From positions 1 through 37,953 of the forward strand of contig JADZGD010000033.1 in the NCBI GenBank assembly GCA_020854055.1: a DNA stretch of 37,953 nucleotides, read 5' to 3'. The notes under the pieces are model-generated. The model did not search any database. It saw only the letters and a list, made by a program, of their open reading frames with translations, and had not been told where the DNA came from. The position numbers and the translations under genes were made by a program. Below are positions 28,606-37,794 of the stretch, piece by piece. Numbering within the stretch: position 1 is the first letter of the stretch; each line of letters begins with the position of its first letter. This DNA is from Bryobacterales bacterium (GTDB taxonomy: Bacteria; Acidobacteriota; Terriglobia; Bryobacterales; Bryobacteraceae).

Positions 28606-29742
28606 TCATCGGCGGGGGAGCTTTGCCGGGGCACGGAATGGACCCTTCCCGAGGGCCTGATAGAACTCCGGCGTAAACGATCCGGCGTAAAAAAGACAGA
28701 CCCCCGGGGCGCCCAACTCACGCGATACTTCGATTTGCCGCATCACTTCTTCAACGGTGTTCTTTCCACCGCTCCACTCGAAAGCGATTCCGCCATAGAC
28801 CGGGCATCCTGGCTTGAGATCGCTAATCGTCATCGCGAGCAGTTTGCGGAAGTCCTCCGTCTTCGTGGAGTAGACCTGCGACGCATAGTAATCGAGCCAG
28901 CCGCTCAGTCCCCAGCGGCCCCAATCGCGGCCGATCTTGCGATCGTTGCGCCAGTTGGGCCCGCCGTTAGCGGAAAAGACCAGCTTGGGAGAGCGGCTGC
29001 GGAGTAGTTCACGCAATTCCCACATGAAGAAACTGGTACCCAGCACGCGGAAATCCTCCGCTTCGGATCCGTCGATAACGCCGGCCAGCGGCCCTCCGTA
29101 GAGCTTCTCAAACACCTCGCGGCACAACGCGCAGAGGCAGTTGCCTCGATACGTATAGCCGGGCTCTTCGATGTGCACTCCGCTGATGGTGGGGTAGCGG
29201 TCGAGGAACTTGACCATCCGCCTCAGTTGCCAGGCACGGGCTCCAGGGTGTTGCAGGCAGACGTCTTCCCACTTGCGCGGCGCGACGCGGCCGCCCGCAT
29301 CGGGGCGGAATTCATTAATGCGTACGGCAGCCCAGGCAGGGTCTCCGCCAAGGCGAGGGTTAAAGTCGGGCGCGGTTGGACTCGACCGGTACTCGCTGGG
29401 CGGATACCAGATATCCACCGCGAGGCCGGCTTTGGAGCACTCTTCGAGCAGCACCCCGAGCGAATCCCAAGCCGCATTGGGGCACTGTTTCAAAAACTCG
29501 GCGTCACCGTCGACCAGTGCCGCCAGGTATTCGGTGGGCACCCAGGGCAGGACCAGGTTGAAGTTGTGCTCGGCCAGCTTTTGCACCTCGGCGCGCACCT
29601 GCTGCTTACCCTTCGATGCCGAGGCGTCGAACATCGTTGGCAAGTGCAGCCACACCGCCCGCGCCTCTACGCCAGGCGCCGGCGGAGCGAGAACGGCCGC
29701 CGCGCTCAACTTCATCCAGTCTCTGCGTACCATATTGGTCAT
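28606..29742 (-). CDS. Exported GHL10-type (DUF187) glycosidase-like protein
   Basis: This 378-aa protein begins with a Tat-like signal (MVRRDWMKLSAAAVLAPPAP). The body matches the glycosyl-hydrolase-like 10 family: EARAVWLHLPTMFD, HNFNLVLPWVP, LLEECSKAGLAVDIWYPPSEYRS, AWQLRRMVKFLDRYPTISGVHIEEPGY and LSGWLDYYASQVYS. The glutamates in GVHIEEPGYTY are candidate catalytic residues of the barrel. A CLCALC motif follows (NCLCALCREVFEKLYG), perhaps binding a metal or forming disulfides. The substrate is unknown; relatives are outer-envelope or secreted glycosidases. It precedes thiC by 42 bases on the same strand. The ATG at 29733 is an equally good start. Confidence 0.78.
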   Translation of the reverse strand: MTNMVRRDWMKLSAAAVLAPPAPGVEARAVWLHLPTMFDASASKGKQQVRAEVQKLAEHNFNLVLPWVPTEYLAALVDGDAEFLKQCPNAAWDSLGVLLEECSKAGLAVDIWYPPSEYRSSPTAPDFNPRLGGDPAWAAVRINEFRPDAGGRVAPRKWEDVCLQHPGARAWQLRRMVKFLDRYPTISGVHIEEPGYTYRGNCLCALCREVFEKLYGGPLAGVIDGSEAEDFRVLGTSFFMWELRELLRSRSPKLVFSANGGPNWRNDRKIGRDWGRWGLSGWLDYYASQVYSTKTEDFRKLLAMTISDLKPGCPVYGGIAFEWSGGKNTVEEVMRQIEVSRELGAPGVCLFYAGSFTPEFYQALGKGPFRAPAKLPRR

Positions 29743-29774
29743 CGTACAGTCTCCGCCGGCATGGATCGTAGCCG

Positions 29775-30416
29775 CTAAGTGAGATACGGGAAGACGTCGC
29801 GTTCTTCCTCAATGATGTTGTGCTGGGAGATGGCCCAGTAGCGGCGGGCCAGGCGTTCGGCGTCGGCATCGTTGGTAGCCGCCAGAGTGCGCCCGAATTC
29901 CGAGGCCTCTTCATGCTGCATCATCATCTTTCGCGCCGGGGGCCAGTCCGCTTTGGGACGGAACACTTCCTCATCTTCCCGAAGGTAATGTGCCCGCCCC
30001 GCGTGCCAGGCGCGGTGGAAGTGCTCCCGCCAGGCGAGTCCCTCACGGAGGGCGGCCTGCAGGCGGTCAAGATGCGCTTCCATGCCCCGGTGTTCGCGCC
30101 GGGACCACTCGATGGGCAACCGGGCCGCGAAGCGAACCACGGCATCCGCCATCGCTTCGGGCCGGTCTAACGAAATGGATTGCAGCGGGCAGGCGACTTC
30201 GGGGCCAGGTTCGTCCTCGCCGCTCGCTTCCCTTATGATCATCAGGCCGGCGATACGGCCGGGATGACTGGCGGTATGACTGAGAACGCCGGGCAGCGCC
30301 CCGGGAAACGCGACATAGATGGCCCGCTCCGTACTCATATCGACAACCGGTAAGCGGGACCGCAGAGCCGCCGCCAGCGCCTCGCTGCCGTTGCCGAGTA
30401 CTACAACGCTGTCCAT
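29775..30416 (-). CDS. Hemerythrin-like (HHE) protein with unknown N-terminal domain
   Basis: Residues 103-213 of this 213-aa protein form a four-helix hemerythrin-like domain. Candidate di-iron ligands are H109 (REHRGME), H143 with E147 (HYLREDEEVFRP), H168 (MMQHEEA), and H199 with E203 or E204 (QHNIIEEERDVFPYL). Such domains bind O2, NO or iron. Residues 1-100 are a separate alpha/beta domain (VVVLGNGSEALAAALRSRLP, then RAIYVAFPGALPGVLSHTASH) that I do not recognise. It has no signal peptide and is likely cytoplasmic. GGAGGGG about nine bases before the ATG supports the start. Its 33-base divergent gap from the DUF1080 gene must contain promoters for both, which is tight. Confidence 0.72.
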   Translation of the reverse strand: MDSVVVLGNGSEALAAALRSRLPVVDMSTERAIYVAFPGALPGVLSHTASHPGRIAGLMIIREASGEDEPGPEVACPLQSISLDRPEAMADAVVRFAARLPIEWSRREHRGMEAHLDRLQAALREGLAWREHFHRAWHAGRAHYLREDEEVFRPKADWPPARKMMMQHEEASEFGRTLAATNDADAERLARRYWAISQHNIIEEERDVFPYLT

Positions 30417-30449
30417 CCAGGCATCCCCTCCATTGATATCATAGCTTGC

Positions 30450-31076
30450 ATGTTTCGATCCCTACTGCTGCTCGCTACCATCACGATGACCCTCTTCGCC
30501 CAGAAACCCAAACTGCCGGGCGAGGATTGGATCCAACTATTTAATGGAAAGGATCTTGCCGGGTGGAACAACGTCGGCAATGAGAAGTGGACCGCCGCCG
30601 ATGGTATCCTCCACGGACAGGCCGTAACCAAATCTTACGGCTACCTCCAGACTGACAAGTTGTACAAAGATTTCCAGATGGCAGTGAAGTTCAAATGTGA
30701 GGGCGATGGCAATAGCGGGGTCTTCTTTCACACCGCGTTCCAGCCGGGCACTCCGGATGTCAGCCAAGGTCTGCAATTCGAAATCGACTGCACGATGATG
30801 CGCCACACCGGCGGCATCTATGGCGACGGGCGCGGCTGGGTGGTGTGGCCGGCGCCCGAAAACGAGACCGTGGTGCGGCGCGACGATTGGAACGAGTATC
30901 TGTTGACGGTAGTCGGCAACCGCTACATCGCACGGCTGAACGGAGTTCCGATGATCGATTTCACCGACCCTTCGCCGCGCTCATTTGACGGCACCATCGC
31001 CCTGCAATTGCACGCCGGCGGCCACGGCAACATGAAGTTCAAAGAAATCTGGCTTCGAGACCTGACCAAGCGCTGA
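30450..31076 (+). CDS. Exported DUF1080 (3-keto-disaccharide hydrolase-like) protein
   Basis: This 208-aa protein has a signal peptide (MFRSLLLLATITMTLFAQ). The DUF1080 jelly-roll fold shows in WIQLFNGKDLAGW, GILHGQAVTKSYGYLQTDKLYKDF, NSGVFFHTAF, GLQFEIDCT, WNEYLLTVVGNRYIARLNG and SFDGTIALQLHAGGHG. Family members hydrolyse 3-keto-glycosides or bind sugars. It is likely periplasmic. Only weak ribosome binding signals precede the ATG, which lies 33 bases from the divergent hemerythrin gene. ROK kinase and xylulokinase genes follow on the same strand, so a sugar-use cluster is plausible. Confidence 0.88.
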   Translation: MFRSLLLLATITMTLFAQKPKLPGEDWIQLFNGKDLAGWNNVGNEKWTAADGILHGQAVTKSYGYLQTDKLYKDFQMAVKFKCEGDGNSGVFFHTAFQPGTPDVSQGLQFEIDCTMMRHTGGIYGDGRGWVVWPAPENETVVRRDDWNEYLLTVVGNRYIARLNGVPMIDFTDPSPRSFDGTIALQLHAGGHGNMKFKEIWLRDLTKR

Positions 31077-31132
31077 CCCGCCGTTATCCGCTTCGGTGCC
31101 GGGCAGGGTGCGGTTTGCTATGATTGCGCGTC

Positions 31133-32056
31133 ATGGGCGAATTTTCCATCGGTGTCGACCTGGGGGGCACCAACCTCAGGGCCGCGGCCATTGATCGCGA
31201 CGGGAAATTGATCGAAAAGGCAGCAACCGAGACAAACCCGGAAGCGGGACGCGACGCGCTGCTCAACGAGATCGTCGAATTCATCCGTAAACTCGGCAGC
31301 CGGGTGGGCGCCGGGCAACTGGCGGGAGTCGGCATCGGCGTGCCGGGCTTCATCGACATGAAGCGCGGGTTCATTGTCGGGTCAAATAACCTGCCGTTTT
31401 TCGATAACTTTCCGGTGAGAGACGAGATCCAGCGGCGCCTGGGCGCGCCGGTCGTGCTGGAAAATGATGCCAACGCAGCCGCGCTGGGCGAAAAGTGGAT
31501 TGGCGCCGGAAAGGATGTGAACGATCTGGTGTTGCTGACCCTGGGCACGGGAATCGGAGGCGGCATCATTAGCGAAGGCCGGGTTCTGCATGGGGCGGTG
31601 GGGATGGCGGGAGAGGTCGGACACATTACCGTCTACCCGGCCGGGAATCCATGCGGCTGCGGCAGTTTTGGTTGCCTGGAAAAGTACGCCTCGGCGACGG
31701 CGGTGGAAGCGATGGCGCACCTGCTGCATCTGGGGGAACGCGCTACTTCCGAAGAGGTTTTCAAACTTGCTGCCGGAGGCGACAAACTGGCGCTGATGAT
31801 ATGGGAAAGCGTGGGGCGGGCGCTCGGCATCGCGCTGGCCGCCCTGATCAATATCTTTAATTTTCCGCTCTACCTGCTGAGCGGCGGAATGCTGCCGGCA
31901 TGGGAGTTTTTCGCGCCGCCAATGGAGGCTGAGATTCAGCGGCGATCGTTCACCTATCGCCATACCAGCACCAGCGTCGCCAAGGCAACGCTCGCAAACA
32001 TGGCCGGGCTGTATGGCGCCGCCTATCTTCCTTTTCAGGCAGGCCATTCCGACTAG
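31133..32056 (+). CDS. ROK-family sugar kinase (glucokinase-like)
   Basis: This 307-aa protein carries the ROK fold: phosphate loop SIGVDLGGTNLRAAAID at 5-21, catalytic D112 in LENDANAAALG, LTLGTGIGGGII, and the ROK zinc site at H164, C174, C176 and C181 (GHITVYPAG, then NPCGCGSFGCLE). ROK kinases of this size phosphorylate glucose or related hexoses with ATP. The ATG at 31133 is preferred over a TTG at 31124 because the conserved core starts soon after. No strong Shine-Dalgarno is seen. It follows the DUF1080 gene by 56 bases and precedes xylB by 53. The exact sugar is not determined. Confidence 0.92.
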   Translation: MGEFSIGVDLGGTNLRAAAIDRDGKLIEKAATETNPEAGRDALLNEIVEFIRKLGSRVGAGQLAGVGIGVPGFIDMKRGFIVGSNNLPFFDNFPVRDEIQRRLGAPVVLENDANAAALGEKWIGAGKDVNDLVLLTLGTGIGGGIISEGRVLHGAVGMAGEVGHITVYPAGNPCGCGSFGCLEKYASATAVEAMAHLLHLGERATSEEVFKLAAGGDKLALMIWESVGRALGIALAALINIFNFPLYLLSGGMLPAWEFFAPPMEAEIQRRSFTYRHTSTSVAKATLANMAGLYGAAYLPFQAGHSD

Positions 32057-32109
32057 CATTCCAGGCGGGCGAGGGCATAAAGTAAGGTTTTAGAATCGGG
32101 AACTCTCTT

Positions 32110-33606
32110 ATGCACTGGTTAGGTATCGATATTGGAACGGGAGGCACACGCGCTCTCCTTGTCAATGAGCAAGGCTCAGTGGTAGCCGGCTTCACGGCGG
32201 CTCACGAAGAGATGTGGATGGAGAAGCCGATGTGGGCCGAACAGCGTCCGCAAAACTGGTGGGACGCGGCACGCGTTGCCATCGCCGGCGTTTTGAAGGA
32301 GGCCGGCGTTTCCGGCAGCCAGATCAAGGGCATCGGCCTTTCCGGTCAGATGCACGGGCTGGTCATCCTGGATGAGGACAACTCCGTAATCCGGCCGTCG
32401 CTGATCTGGTGCGACCAGCGCAGCCGGCCGCAGGTGGATGCCATCAACCGCGCGGTAGGTAAAGCCAACGTGATGGCATTCACCGCTAATCCCGTCCTGA
32501 CCGGCTTCACGCTGCCCAAACTGCTATGGGTGCGGGACAACGAACCGCGCAATTTCGCCCGCGTGCGGAAGATGTTGCTGCCGAAGGATTACATCCGGTT
32601 CTGCCTGACTGGTGAATATGCCACCGAGGTCTCCGACGCCTCCGGCACCGCGCTGTTCGATGTCATCAACAGGCACTGGTCCGAACCGATGGTGGAGCGG
32701 TTGAAGCTGGATGCGTCCATACTGCCGGCCGTTCATGAATCGACCGATGTCACCGGCTTTGTAACCGAGGAGGCGGCCGCGGCAACCGGGCTTGCCGCCG
32801 GGACGCCGGTGGTTGGCGGCGGCGGGGACCAGGCGGCCAGCGCCGTGGGCAACGGCATCGTGGAACCGGGCATTGTCTCCTGCACGCTGGGCACTTCCGG
32901 CGTGGTCTTCGCGCACATGGAACAGGCAAACTACGACCCGCAGGGACGCGTGCACACCTTCTGCCACGCGGTGCGCGGCAAGTGGCACGTGATGGGTGTT
33001 ACCCAGGGAGCCGGTTTGAGCCTGCAGTGGTTCCGCAACCAACTGGCGCCGGACGCTTCCTATGACCAGTTGACCGCGGAGGCGGCTAAGGCATCCTGTG
33101 GCGCCCATGGGTTGTTCTGGTTGCCCTACCTGATGGGCGAGCGGACGCCGCACCTTGATCCGGCGGCACGCGGCGGCTGGATCGGCCTGACGGCGAAACA
33201 TACGCGGGCGGACCTGCTGCGGTCACTCCTGGAGGGCATCTCTTACAGCCAGAAGGACTGTCTGGATGTGATCGAACAGATGGGGGTCCCGGTGGAGCGC
33301 GTCCGTGTCTCCGGCGGCGGAGCGCGCAGCGAGTTCTGGCGCCAACTGCTGGCCGACATCTTCGCCAAGCAGGTGGCGACGCTCAAGACGCAGGAGGGCT
33401 CGGCTTACGGCGCGTCGCTGATGGCGATGGTGGGAACCGGAGTGTATTCCTCGGTGCCGGAGGCGTGCAAGGCGACAATACGGGAGGTGAGTTCGGTTGG
33501 GCCCAGACCGCACGAATCGCAGCGCTACCAGCGAGGTCACGAGGTCTACCGGGCAATGTATCCTGCCTTACGTCCGGTGTACGGATTGATTTCGAATCTT
33601 GCTTAA
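32110..33606 (+). CDS. xylB: Xylulokinase
   Basis: Xylulokinase phosphorylates D-xylulose to enter the pentose phosphate pathway. The 498-aa protein has GIDIGTGGTRALLVNE at 5-20, GIGLSGQMHGLVILD at 75-89 (the GQMHG motif of XylB), IWCDQRS, and the catalytic aspartate D240 in GGGGDQAASAVGNG. Later blocks are CTLGTSGVVF, GAGLSLQWFR, WLPYLMGERTPHLDP and RVSGGGARSEFWRQLLADI. Its length is typical. It links to the GH115 gene about 26 kb away as the intracellular end of xylan use, but no xylose isomerase is in the window. It is on the same strand as the ROK kinase. Confidence 0.93.
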   Translation: MHWLGIDIGTGGTRALLVNEQGSVVAGFTAAHEEMWMEKPMWAEQRPQNWWDAARVAIAGVLKEAGVSGSQIKGIGLSGQMHGLVILDEDNSVIRPSLIWCDQRSRPQVDAINRAVGKANVMAFTANPVLTGFTLPKLLWVRDNEPRNFARVRKMLLPKDYIRFCLTGEYATEVSDASGTALFDVINRHWSEPMVERLKLDASILPAVHESTDVTGFVTEEAAAATGLAAGTPVVGGGGDQAASAVGNGIVEPGIVSCTLGTSGVVFAHMEQANYDPQGRVHTFCHAVRGKWHVMGVTQGAGLSLQWFRNQLAPDASYDQLTAEAAKASCGAHGLFWLPYLMGERTPHLDPAARGGWIGLTAKHTRADLLRSLLEGISYSQKDCLDVIEQMGVPVERVRVSGGGARSEFWRQLLADIFAKQVATLKTQEGSAYGASLMAMVGTGVYSSVPEACKATIREVSSVGPRPHESQRYQRGHEVYRAMYPALRPVYGLISNLA

Positions 33607-33661
33607 CGCGGACAGAGTGGCGGGCTAAAGTTAAATGTAGACGATCCGCATTCGATTTTGG

Positions 33662-33690
33662 TTGCTGTCCGGATCGACTTTTGCGACAAT
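33662..33690 (+). promoter_or_regulatory. Possible promoter for the cold-shock gene
   Basis: TTGCTG (33662-33667) and GACAAT (33685-33690) are 17 bases apart, about 138 bases before the cold-shock start. This would give a long untranslated leader, as many cold-shock genes have. The hexamers are only partial matches. Nothing else is seen in the gap 33607-33827. Confidence 0.25.
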
Positions 33691-33813
33691 AGGCAGACAG
33701 TAATTTCAGACTGCGAGAGAACGTAACCGCAGAGGCTTCGATTCCCGAGTGACTTCCCTGCCATGAAGTTCGTTCGTTGGACATCCCAAGGCCAATTCGG
33801 AGACGACGCGACC

Positions 33814-33819
33814 AGGAGA
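33814..33819 (+). promoter_or_regulatory. Ribosome binding site of the cold-shock gene
   Basis: AGGAGA is eight bases before the GTG at 33828 and fixes that codon as the start. The frame would otherwise extend upstream to 33777 with no cold-shock similarity. The 9-mer GTGTAGTGA occurs at 33823-33831 and again at 33841-33849. Confidence 0.6.
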
Positions 33820-33827
33820 TTTGTGTA

Positions 33828-34031
33828 GTGAGAGAAAAAGGTGTAGTGAAATGGTTTAACGCCGCAAAGGGCTACGGATTTATCCAGCGTTCGAGCGGCG
33901 AGGATGTATTCGTCCACTTTTCGGCCATCCAGATGGATGGCTATAAGAGTCTTGACGAGGGGATCCAGGTCGAGTTCGAAGTGAAGCACGGCCCCAAAGG
34001 ACTTCAGGCAGAGAATGTAATGCGCGCTTAA
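33828..34031 (+). CDS. Cold-shock domain protein (CspA family)
   Basis: This 67-aa protein binds single-stranded nucleic acids through one cold-shock domain. It has [16 protein letters not shown] with RNP1 (KGYGFIQ), then DVFVHFSAI with RNP2 (VFVHF), and the usual [10 protein letters not shown] end. The start is GTG, giving [11 protein letters not shown]. The family normally starts with ATG-(S/A)-x-G, so the GTG and four-residue lead are slightly unusual but well supported by the ribosome binding site. A long leader of up to about 130 bases is inferred. The gene is followed by the convergent threonine-synthase-like gene 32 bases away. Confidence 0.95.
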   Translation: MREKGVVKWFNAAKGYGFIQRSSGEDVFVHFSAIQMDGYKSLDEGIQVEFEVKHGPKGLQAENVMRA

Positions 34032-34063
34032 CCGCGCCCAACCGCGAGCCAGCGGACGGTGTT

Positions 34064-35173
34064 TCAGACGCCGCTTCGCTGGTTCGGTCCGTTTTTGCAA
34101 TCCTTCCAGGCTCCCACCTTTCCCAATAACGATACGAGGGTAGTGGTTAATGCGTCTACGGATGCCGGTGATGATGTGTTGGCAGACGCCATGCCCGGCA
34201 GTGATGACAAATCTTTGAATCCGCCGCCGGTCACCAGGCAGACGGAGGGCTCTTCGGGGCGGACCGTACCGCGATTCAGTGCTTGCAGATATCCGGCCAG
34301 GGCAACCGCTCCGGCCGGTTCCGCATAGACACCTTCGCGGCGTAGCAACATTCGTTGTGCCGCGAAAACCTCTTCATCGGTCACTGAATAACCGGCGCCC
34401 CTTCCTTGGCGGAGCAGTCCCAGTGCAAGCCCCGCGTCCAGATTGATGGGAACCGAGAGCGCATGAATCGAGGTCCGGCTGCGCACCGGACGAACTTCTT
34501 CGGCCTCTTCCCGCCAGCTTGCAACCACGGTGAGGCACCCTTCGGGCTGCACGGCATGAACCAGCGGACGGTGCATCTCGCCTGAAAGGAATCCCCGAGC
34601 GACGGCCGAGAACAATCCTCCACCGCCGACGGGCATGAACACGTGACGGACGCCCAGGCAGTGCTCGGAGATCTCCCGGGCGATAAGTTCCACCGCGCCC
34701 ATGCCGGCGGGACAGTAACGGTAGGAGTTCACCACCAGCGGCAGACCATGGCTGGCAGTAAACTCGACACTCTGATCGAGCACCGTGCGGGTGACATCCG
34801 GGTCGACTCCAAAATCCGGTATCCGCACAACCGCCGCGCCATAAGCCTGCAACTGCGCCAGGCGCCTCCCGGAAATCGACTCACCCACCACCACCAGGCA
34901 GCCGATACCATAACGCGTGCAGCAGGCCGCCAACGCCGCGCCGGTGTTGCCGCTGGAGACGGCCACGCAGGCCGGCGCGTGGGAGAGCATCGCCCTTCCG
35001 ACCTCGGCCGAGACGAAGCGATCCTTGTAGGACCCGCTCGGATTACAATTCTCCAGCTTGAAGTACAGGCGCGCGGCCCTGTCTTGCGCGATCTGATTCG
35101 CCGGAATCAGCGGCGTATTCCCTTCCCCGAACCAGACGCGAGGCAATCGAACGGTTGAGACATCAAGGCCCAC
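34064..35173 (-). CDS. PLP-dependent threonine synthase/dehydratase-like enzyme
   Basis: This 369-aa protein has the type II PLP fold. The lysine that binds PLP is K50 in PSGSYKDRF, the phosphate-binding loop is SSGNTGAALA at 73-82, and the glycine loop is MPVGGGGLFSAVARG. The start FGEGNTPLIPAN and the GSYKDR form are typical of threonine synthase, while the GGGG loop and C-terminal GVYAEPAGAVALAGYL block also occur in threonine dehydratases. Family alone cannot decide the reaction. It lacks the N-terminal domain of fungal-type synthases. No other threonine genes are adjacent. The frame reads to an ATG at 35173 that directly precedes the conserved region. It lies convergent to the cold-shock gene. 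Confidence 0.85.
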   Translation of the reverse strand: MGLDVSTVRLPRVWFGEGNTPLIPANQIAQDRAARLYFKLENCNPSGSYKDRFVSAEVGRAMLSHAPACVAVSSGNTGAALAACCTRYGIGCLVVVGESISGRRLAQLQAYGAAVVRIPDFGVDPDVTRTVLDQSVEFTASHGLPLVVNSYRYCPAGMGAVELIAREISEHCLGVRHVFMPVGGGGLFSAVARGFLSGEMHRPLVHAVQPEGCLTVVASWREEAEEVRPVRSRTSIHALSVPINLDAGLALGLLRQGRGAGYSVTDEEVFAAQRMLLRREGVYAEPAGAVALAGYLQALNRGTVRPEEPSVCLVTGGGFKDLSSLPGMASANTSSPASVDALTTTLVSLLGKVGAWKDCKNGPNQRSGV

Positions 35174-35292
35174 GCGCTAATAGTAGTCAACGCAACAGTG
35201 CGCGTCAATCGCCGCGCGAGTGGATCACGGGCGGATTACGGACGTTGACACGAACAGAGATGCTCTGATGTAATGACTAGGACAAACGCTGC

Positions 35293-35706
<414 letters not shown>

Positions 35707-37494
35707 ATGGCGATAACGGTACCTGAGCCGACGCTGCGCGCTCTCGCAGAAGTCGAAGGCTCAAATGAAAAACTGGCTGACTATGAACTTGGCAGCCGGC
35801 TCGCGGGTATTCACAACTTGGAAGGACTCTCTCCCGAGGAGCGAAAGGGCGCGTGGGCGGAGTCCGCCGCGTTCAACTTCATGGCGCGGATCGGAGACAC
35901 ACCGAATCCGTGGGACACCCATTTCGGCCCAGTGTTCTCAGGCACCAAGAACGACGGCGCGCCGTTCTACGTCCCGGACTTGGCCGAAGTTGACAGAGAC
36001 ATAATCTCGCACTGGGAAGAGAGGTCTACCGCAGCGAAGCACCCAATGTTACGGGCGCGGTATTCGGACCTTGTATGGGACTTCAAGAGGACTGCAATCG
36101 GCGAAAACCCGGCTGTTGCGTTCGCTCAACGCGCTTGCGACGCCTACCTCGAGGTGGTAGATGCCGGCATCTACAAGGAGCCGATTCACGGTGTCCTCTA
36201 CCTGCAGCGAGCTCTATCCGTTGCACTATCGATCAATGACAAAGAACGGCTTTCACGAGCCAAGCAGGCCATGCTCGCCCTCGCCGAGCAGATCCGCGAT
36301 CCGCGTCAAGTTGGCACGTGGGCCTTTGTTTTCGACGACCTCATCGAGAACAAGCGGGTACAACTCGATGAAGTGGAGGTTCAGGAAATCATCGCTAACC
36401 TCGAGTCCTGCCTTTCATCTTGTTCAGCGATGGGCCATGAGCAGTTCGATCCGTGGGCAGCCCAAGCGGCGGCCGACCGGCTTGCCGGGTTCTATGAGCG
36501 GAATGGCCGGAAAGAGGACGTCCACAGGGTCGTACGTGCCTACGGTACCGCGTTCGAGCAGATTGCAGCTAAGGCGAACCCAACTCTGGCTATGGGCTGG
36601 CTTCAACCGGTCTTCGATGACTACCGATCCCGAGGCATGAAAGACGACGCTACCAGAGTGCAACTGGCGTCCGCCGAAAAAGGGAAGGACGCAGCGTCGG
36701 ATCTGCAGCAGTTCAAGGTGCCGGTTGAAATCTCGAGGCAGGAAATCGTCGATTTCCTCGCAGCTATGGTGGAGGGGTCGCCAACGGATACGCTGCTCAG
36801 GATCGCCGGACAGTTCATTCCCAAGGCGAGTGAAGCCCGCGCCTTCCTGTCAGAAATTGCGAAAGAGCACCCGCTGCTCGGACTGATCAGCGTTACGAAG
36901 ATCGCAGACGGTCACTTCGCCGCGAAGGCGGGGTCCATTGAGAAGGATCCCGACGGGCGACTGATAATGCAGCTTGCAGAGAATCTTGCTCTGGCAGCGC
37001 CCTTCCTGAACGGTGCGCTTCGGAAGGCGATCGACAAGCACGGCCTGGATTCGGAACGCATTCTCGATGTTTTGTATGTATCGCCGGCATTCGATCCAGA
37101 CCGCAAAGATTTGCTGAAATCCGGTATTGATGCATATCTGGCAGGTGACTACATCAAGACCGTTCACGTTCTCGTTCCGCAAATTGAGCACAGCCTCCGC
37201 AGGGTCCTTGCTCTTCTCGGAGAACCAGTCGGGAAGGCGGGCCGAAATGGGACAATGCAGGTCAAAAACCTGAACGACATCCTGAGGGAGGAGGCGATCT
37301 TGAATTGCCTCGGTGAGGATCTGCAAATGTACCTGCTCACTTTTCTGGCCGATGCGAGGGGACAGAACCTGCGGAACCGGATCACGCACGGCCTCGCCCC
37401 TATGGCACAAATTGACGTGCAGGCTGCGGATCGGTTGATTCACGTCCTTCTGGCGATTTCACTGATCCGAGAGCGCGCGAAGCAAGACCTCTAG
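35707..37494 (+). CDS. DUF7380/DUF4209 protein with HEPN-like RxxxxH motif
   Basis: The frame is open from a TTG at 35581, but the ATG at 35707 (MAITVPEPTLRALAEVEG) is the first that joins conserved sequence, giving 595 aa; an ATG at 35683 is possible. The N-terminal part resembles DUF7380 (FGPVFSGTKNDGAPFYVPDL, then HWEERSTAAKHPMLRARYSDLVWDF). The middle is a long helical region. The C-terminal part matches DUF4209: YIKTVHVLVPQIEHSLRRVLALLG, then GQNLRNRITHGLAP with R556 and H561. The R-x4-H form is the catalytic signature of HEPN ribonucleases, so RNase activity is possible but not shown. There is no signal peptide. No antitoxin or MNT gene is adjacent. Its codons look less GC-rich than the genes to the left, which with the flanking tRNA and DUF2924 gene suggests transfer. 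Confidence 0.75.
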   Translation: MAITVPEPTLRALAEVEGSNEKLADYELGSRLAGIHNLEGLSPEERKGAWAESAAFNFMARIGDTPNPWDTHFGPVFSGTKNDGAPFYVPDLAEVDRDIISHWEERSTAAKHPMLRARYSDLVWDFKRTAIGENPAVAFAQRACDAYLEVVDAGIYKEPIHGVLYLQRALSVALSINDKERLSRAKQAMLALAEQIRDPRQVGTWAFVFDDLIENKRVQLDEVEVQEIIANLESCLSSCSAMGHEQFDPWAAQAAADRLAGFYERNGRKEDVHRVVRAYGTAFEQIAAKANPTLAMGWLQPVFDDYRSRGMKDDATRVQLASAEKGKDAASDLQQFKVPVEISRQEIVDFLAAMVEGSPTDTLLRIAGQFIPKASEARAFLSEIAKEHPLLGLISVTKIADGHFAAKAGSIEKDPDGRLIMQLAENLALAAPFLNGALRKAIDKHGLDSERILDVLYVSPAFDPDRKDLLKSGIDAYLAGDYIKTVHVLVPQIEHSLRRVLALLGEPVGKAGRNGTMQVKNLNDILREEAILNCLGEDLQMYLLTFLADARGQNLRNRITHGLAPMAQIDVQAADRLIHVLLAISLIRERAKQDL

Positions 37495-37502
37495 TCTGGC
37501 GA

Positions 37503-37595
37503 GTCGAGCCGGACAAATCGAACCTGGGCAGCGTATATAGTTAACGGACGCGGCAGAACGCCGCGCCGACTACATCCACCAGACGCCGGCTCGAC
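37503..37595. repeat. Nested inverted repeats after the DUF4209 gene
   Basis: GTCGAGCCGG (37503-37512) and CCGGCTCGAC (37586-37595) form a perfect 10-bp inverted repeat 93 bases end to end. Within it CGCGGC (37549-37554) and GCCGCG (37560-37565) form a second hairpin with loop AGAAC. There is no T run. It may be a terminator, a structured leader for the next gene, or a recombination site. Confidence 0.5.
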
Positions 37596-37640
37596 CGCCA
37601 AGCGGAGATCGTCGCGGGTGGTTTCCCAAGGAGACCGCTC

Positions 37641-37790
37641 ATGCGCGATCACGATGCCGCGCTCGAAAACGCCATCCGCGAGGTCGCCGCCATCCTCGGT
37701 GATGCACTCGTGCGCCTACTCTTCCCCGATTCACCCGTCCGGCAAGTTGACTTCACAGAGACAGAGAGCCCTCATGTGACTGCTGGTTAA
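37641..37790 (+). CDS. Small 49-aa ORF of unknown function
   Basis: AAGGAGA at 37628-37634 lies six bases before the ATG at 37641, a strong ribosome binding site. The product (MRDHDAALENAIREVAAILG, then DALVRLLFPDSPVRQVDFTE) looks like a short helical protein. The next gene starts four bases after its stop, as in an operon. Small ORFs of this kind often precede DUF2924 and recombinase genes in integrated elements. I do not recognise a family. Confidence 0.6.
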   Translation: MRDHDAALENAIREVAAILGDALVRLLFPDSPVRQVDFTETESPHVTAG

Positions 37791-37794
37791 CGCC

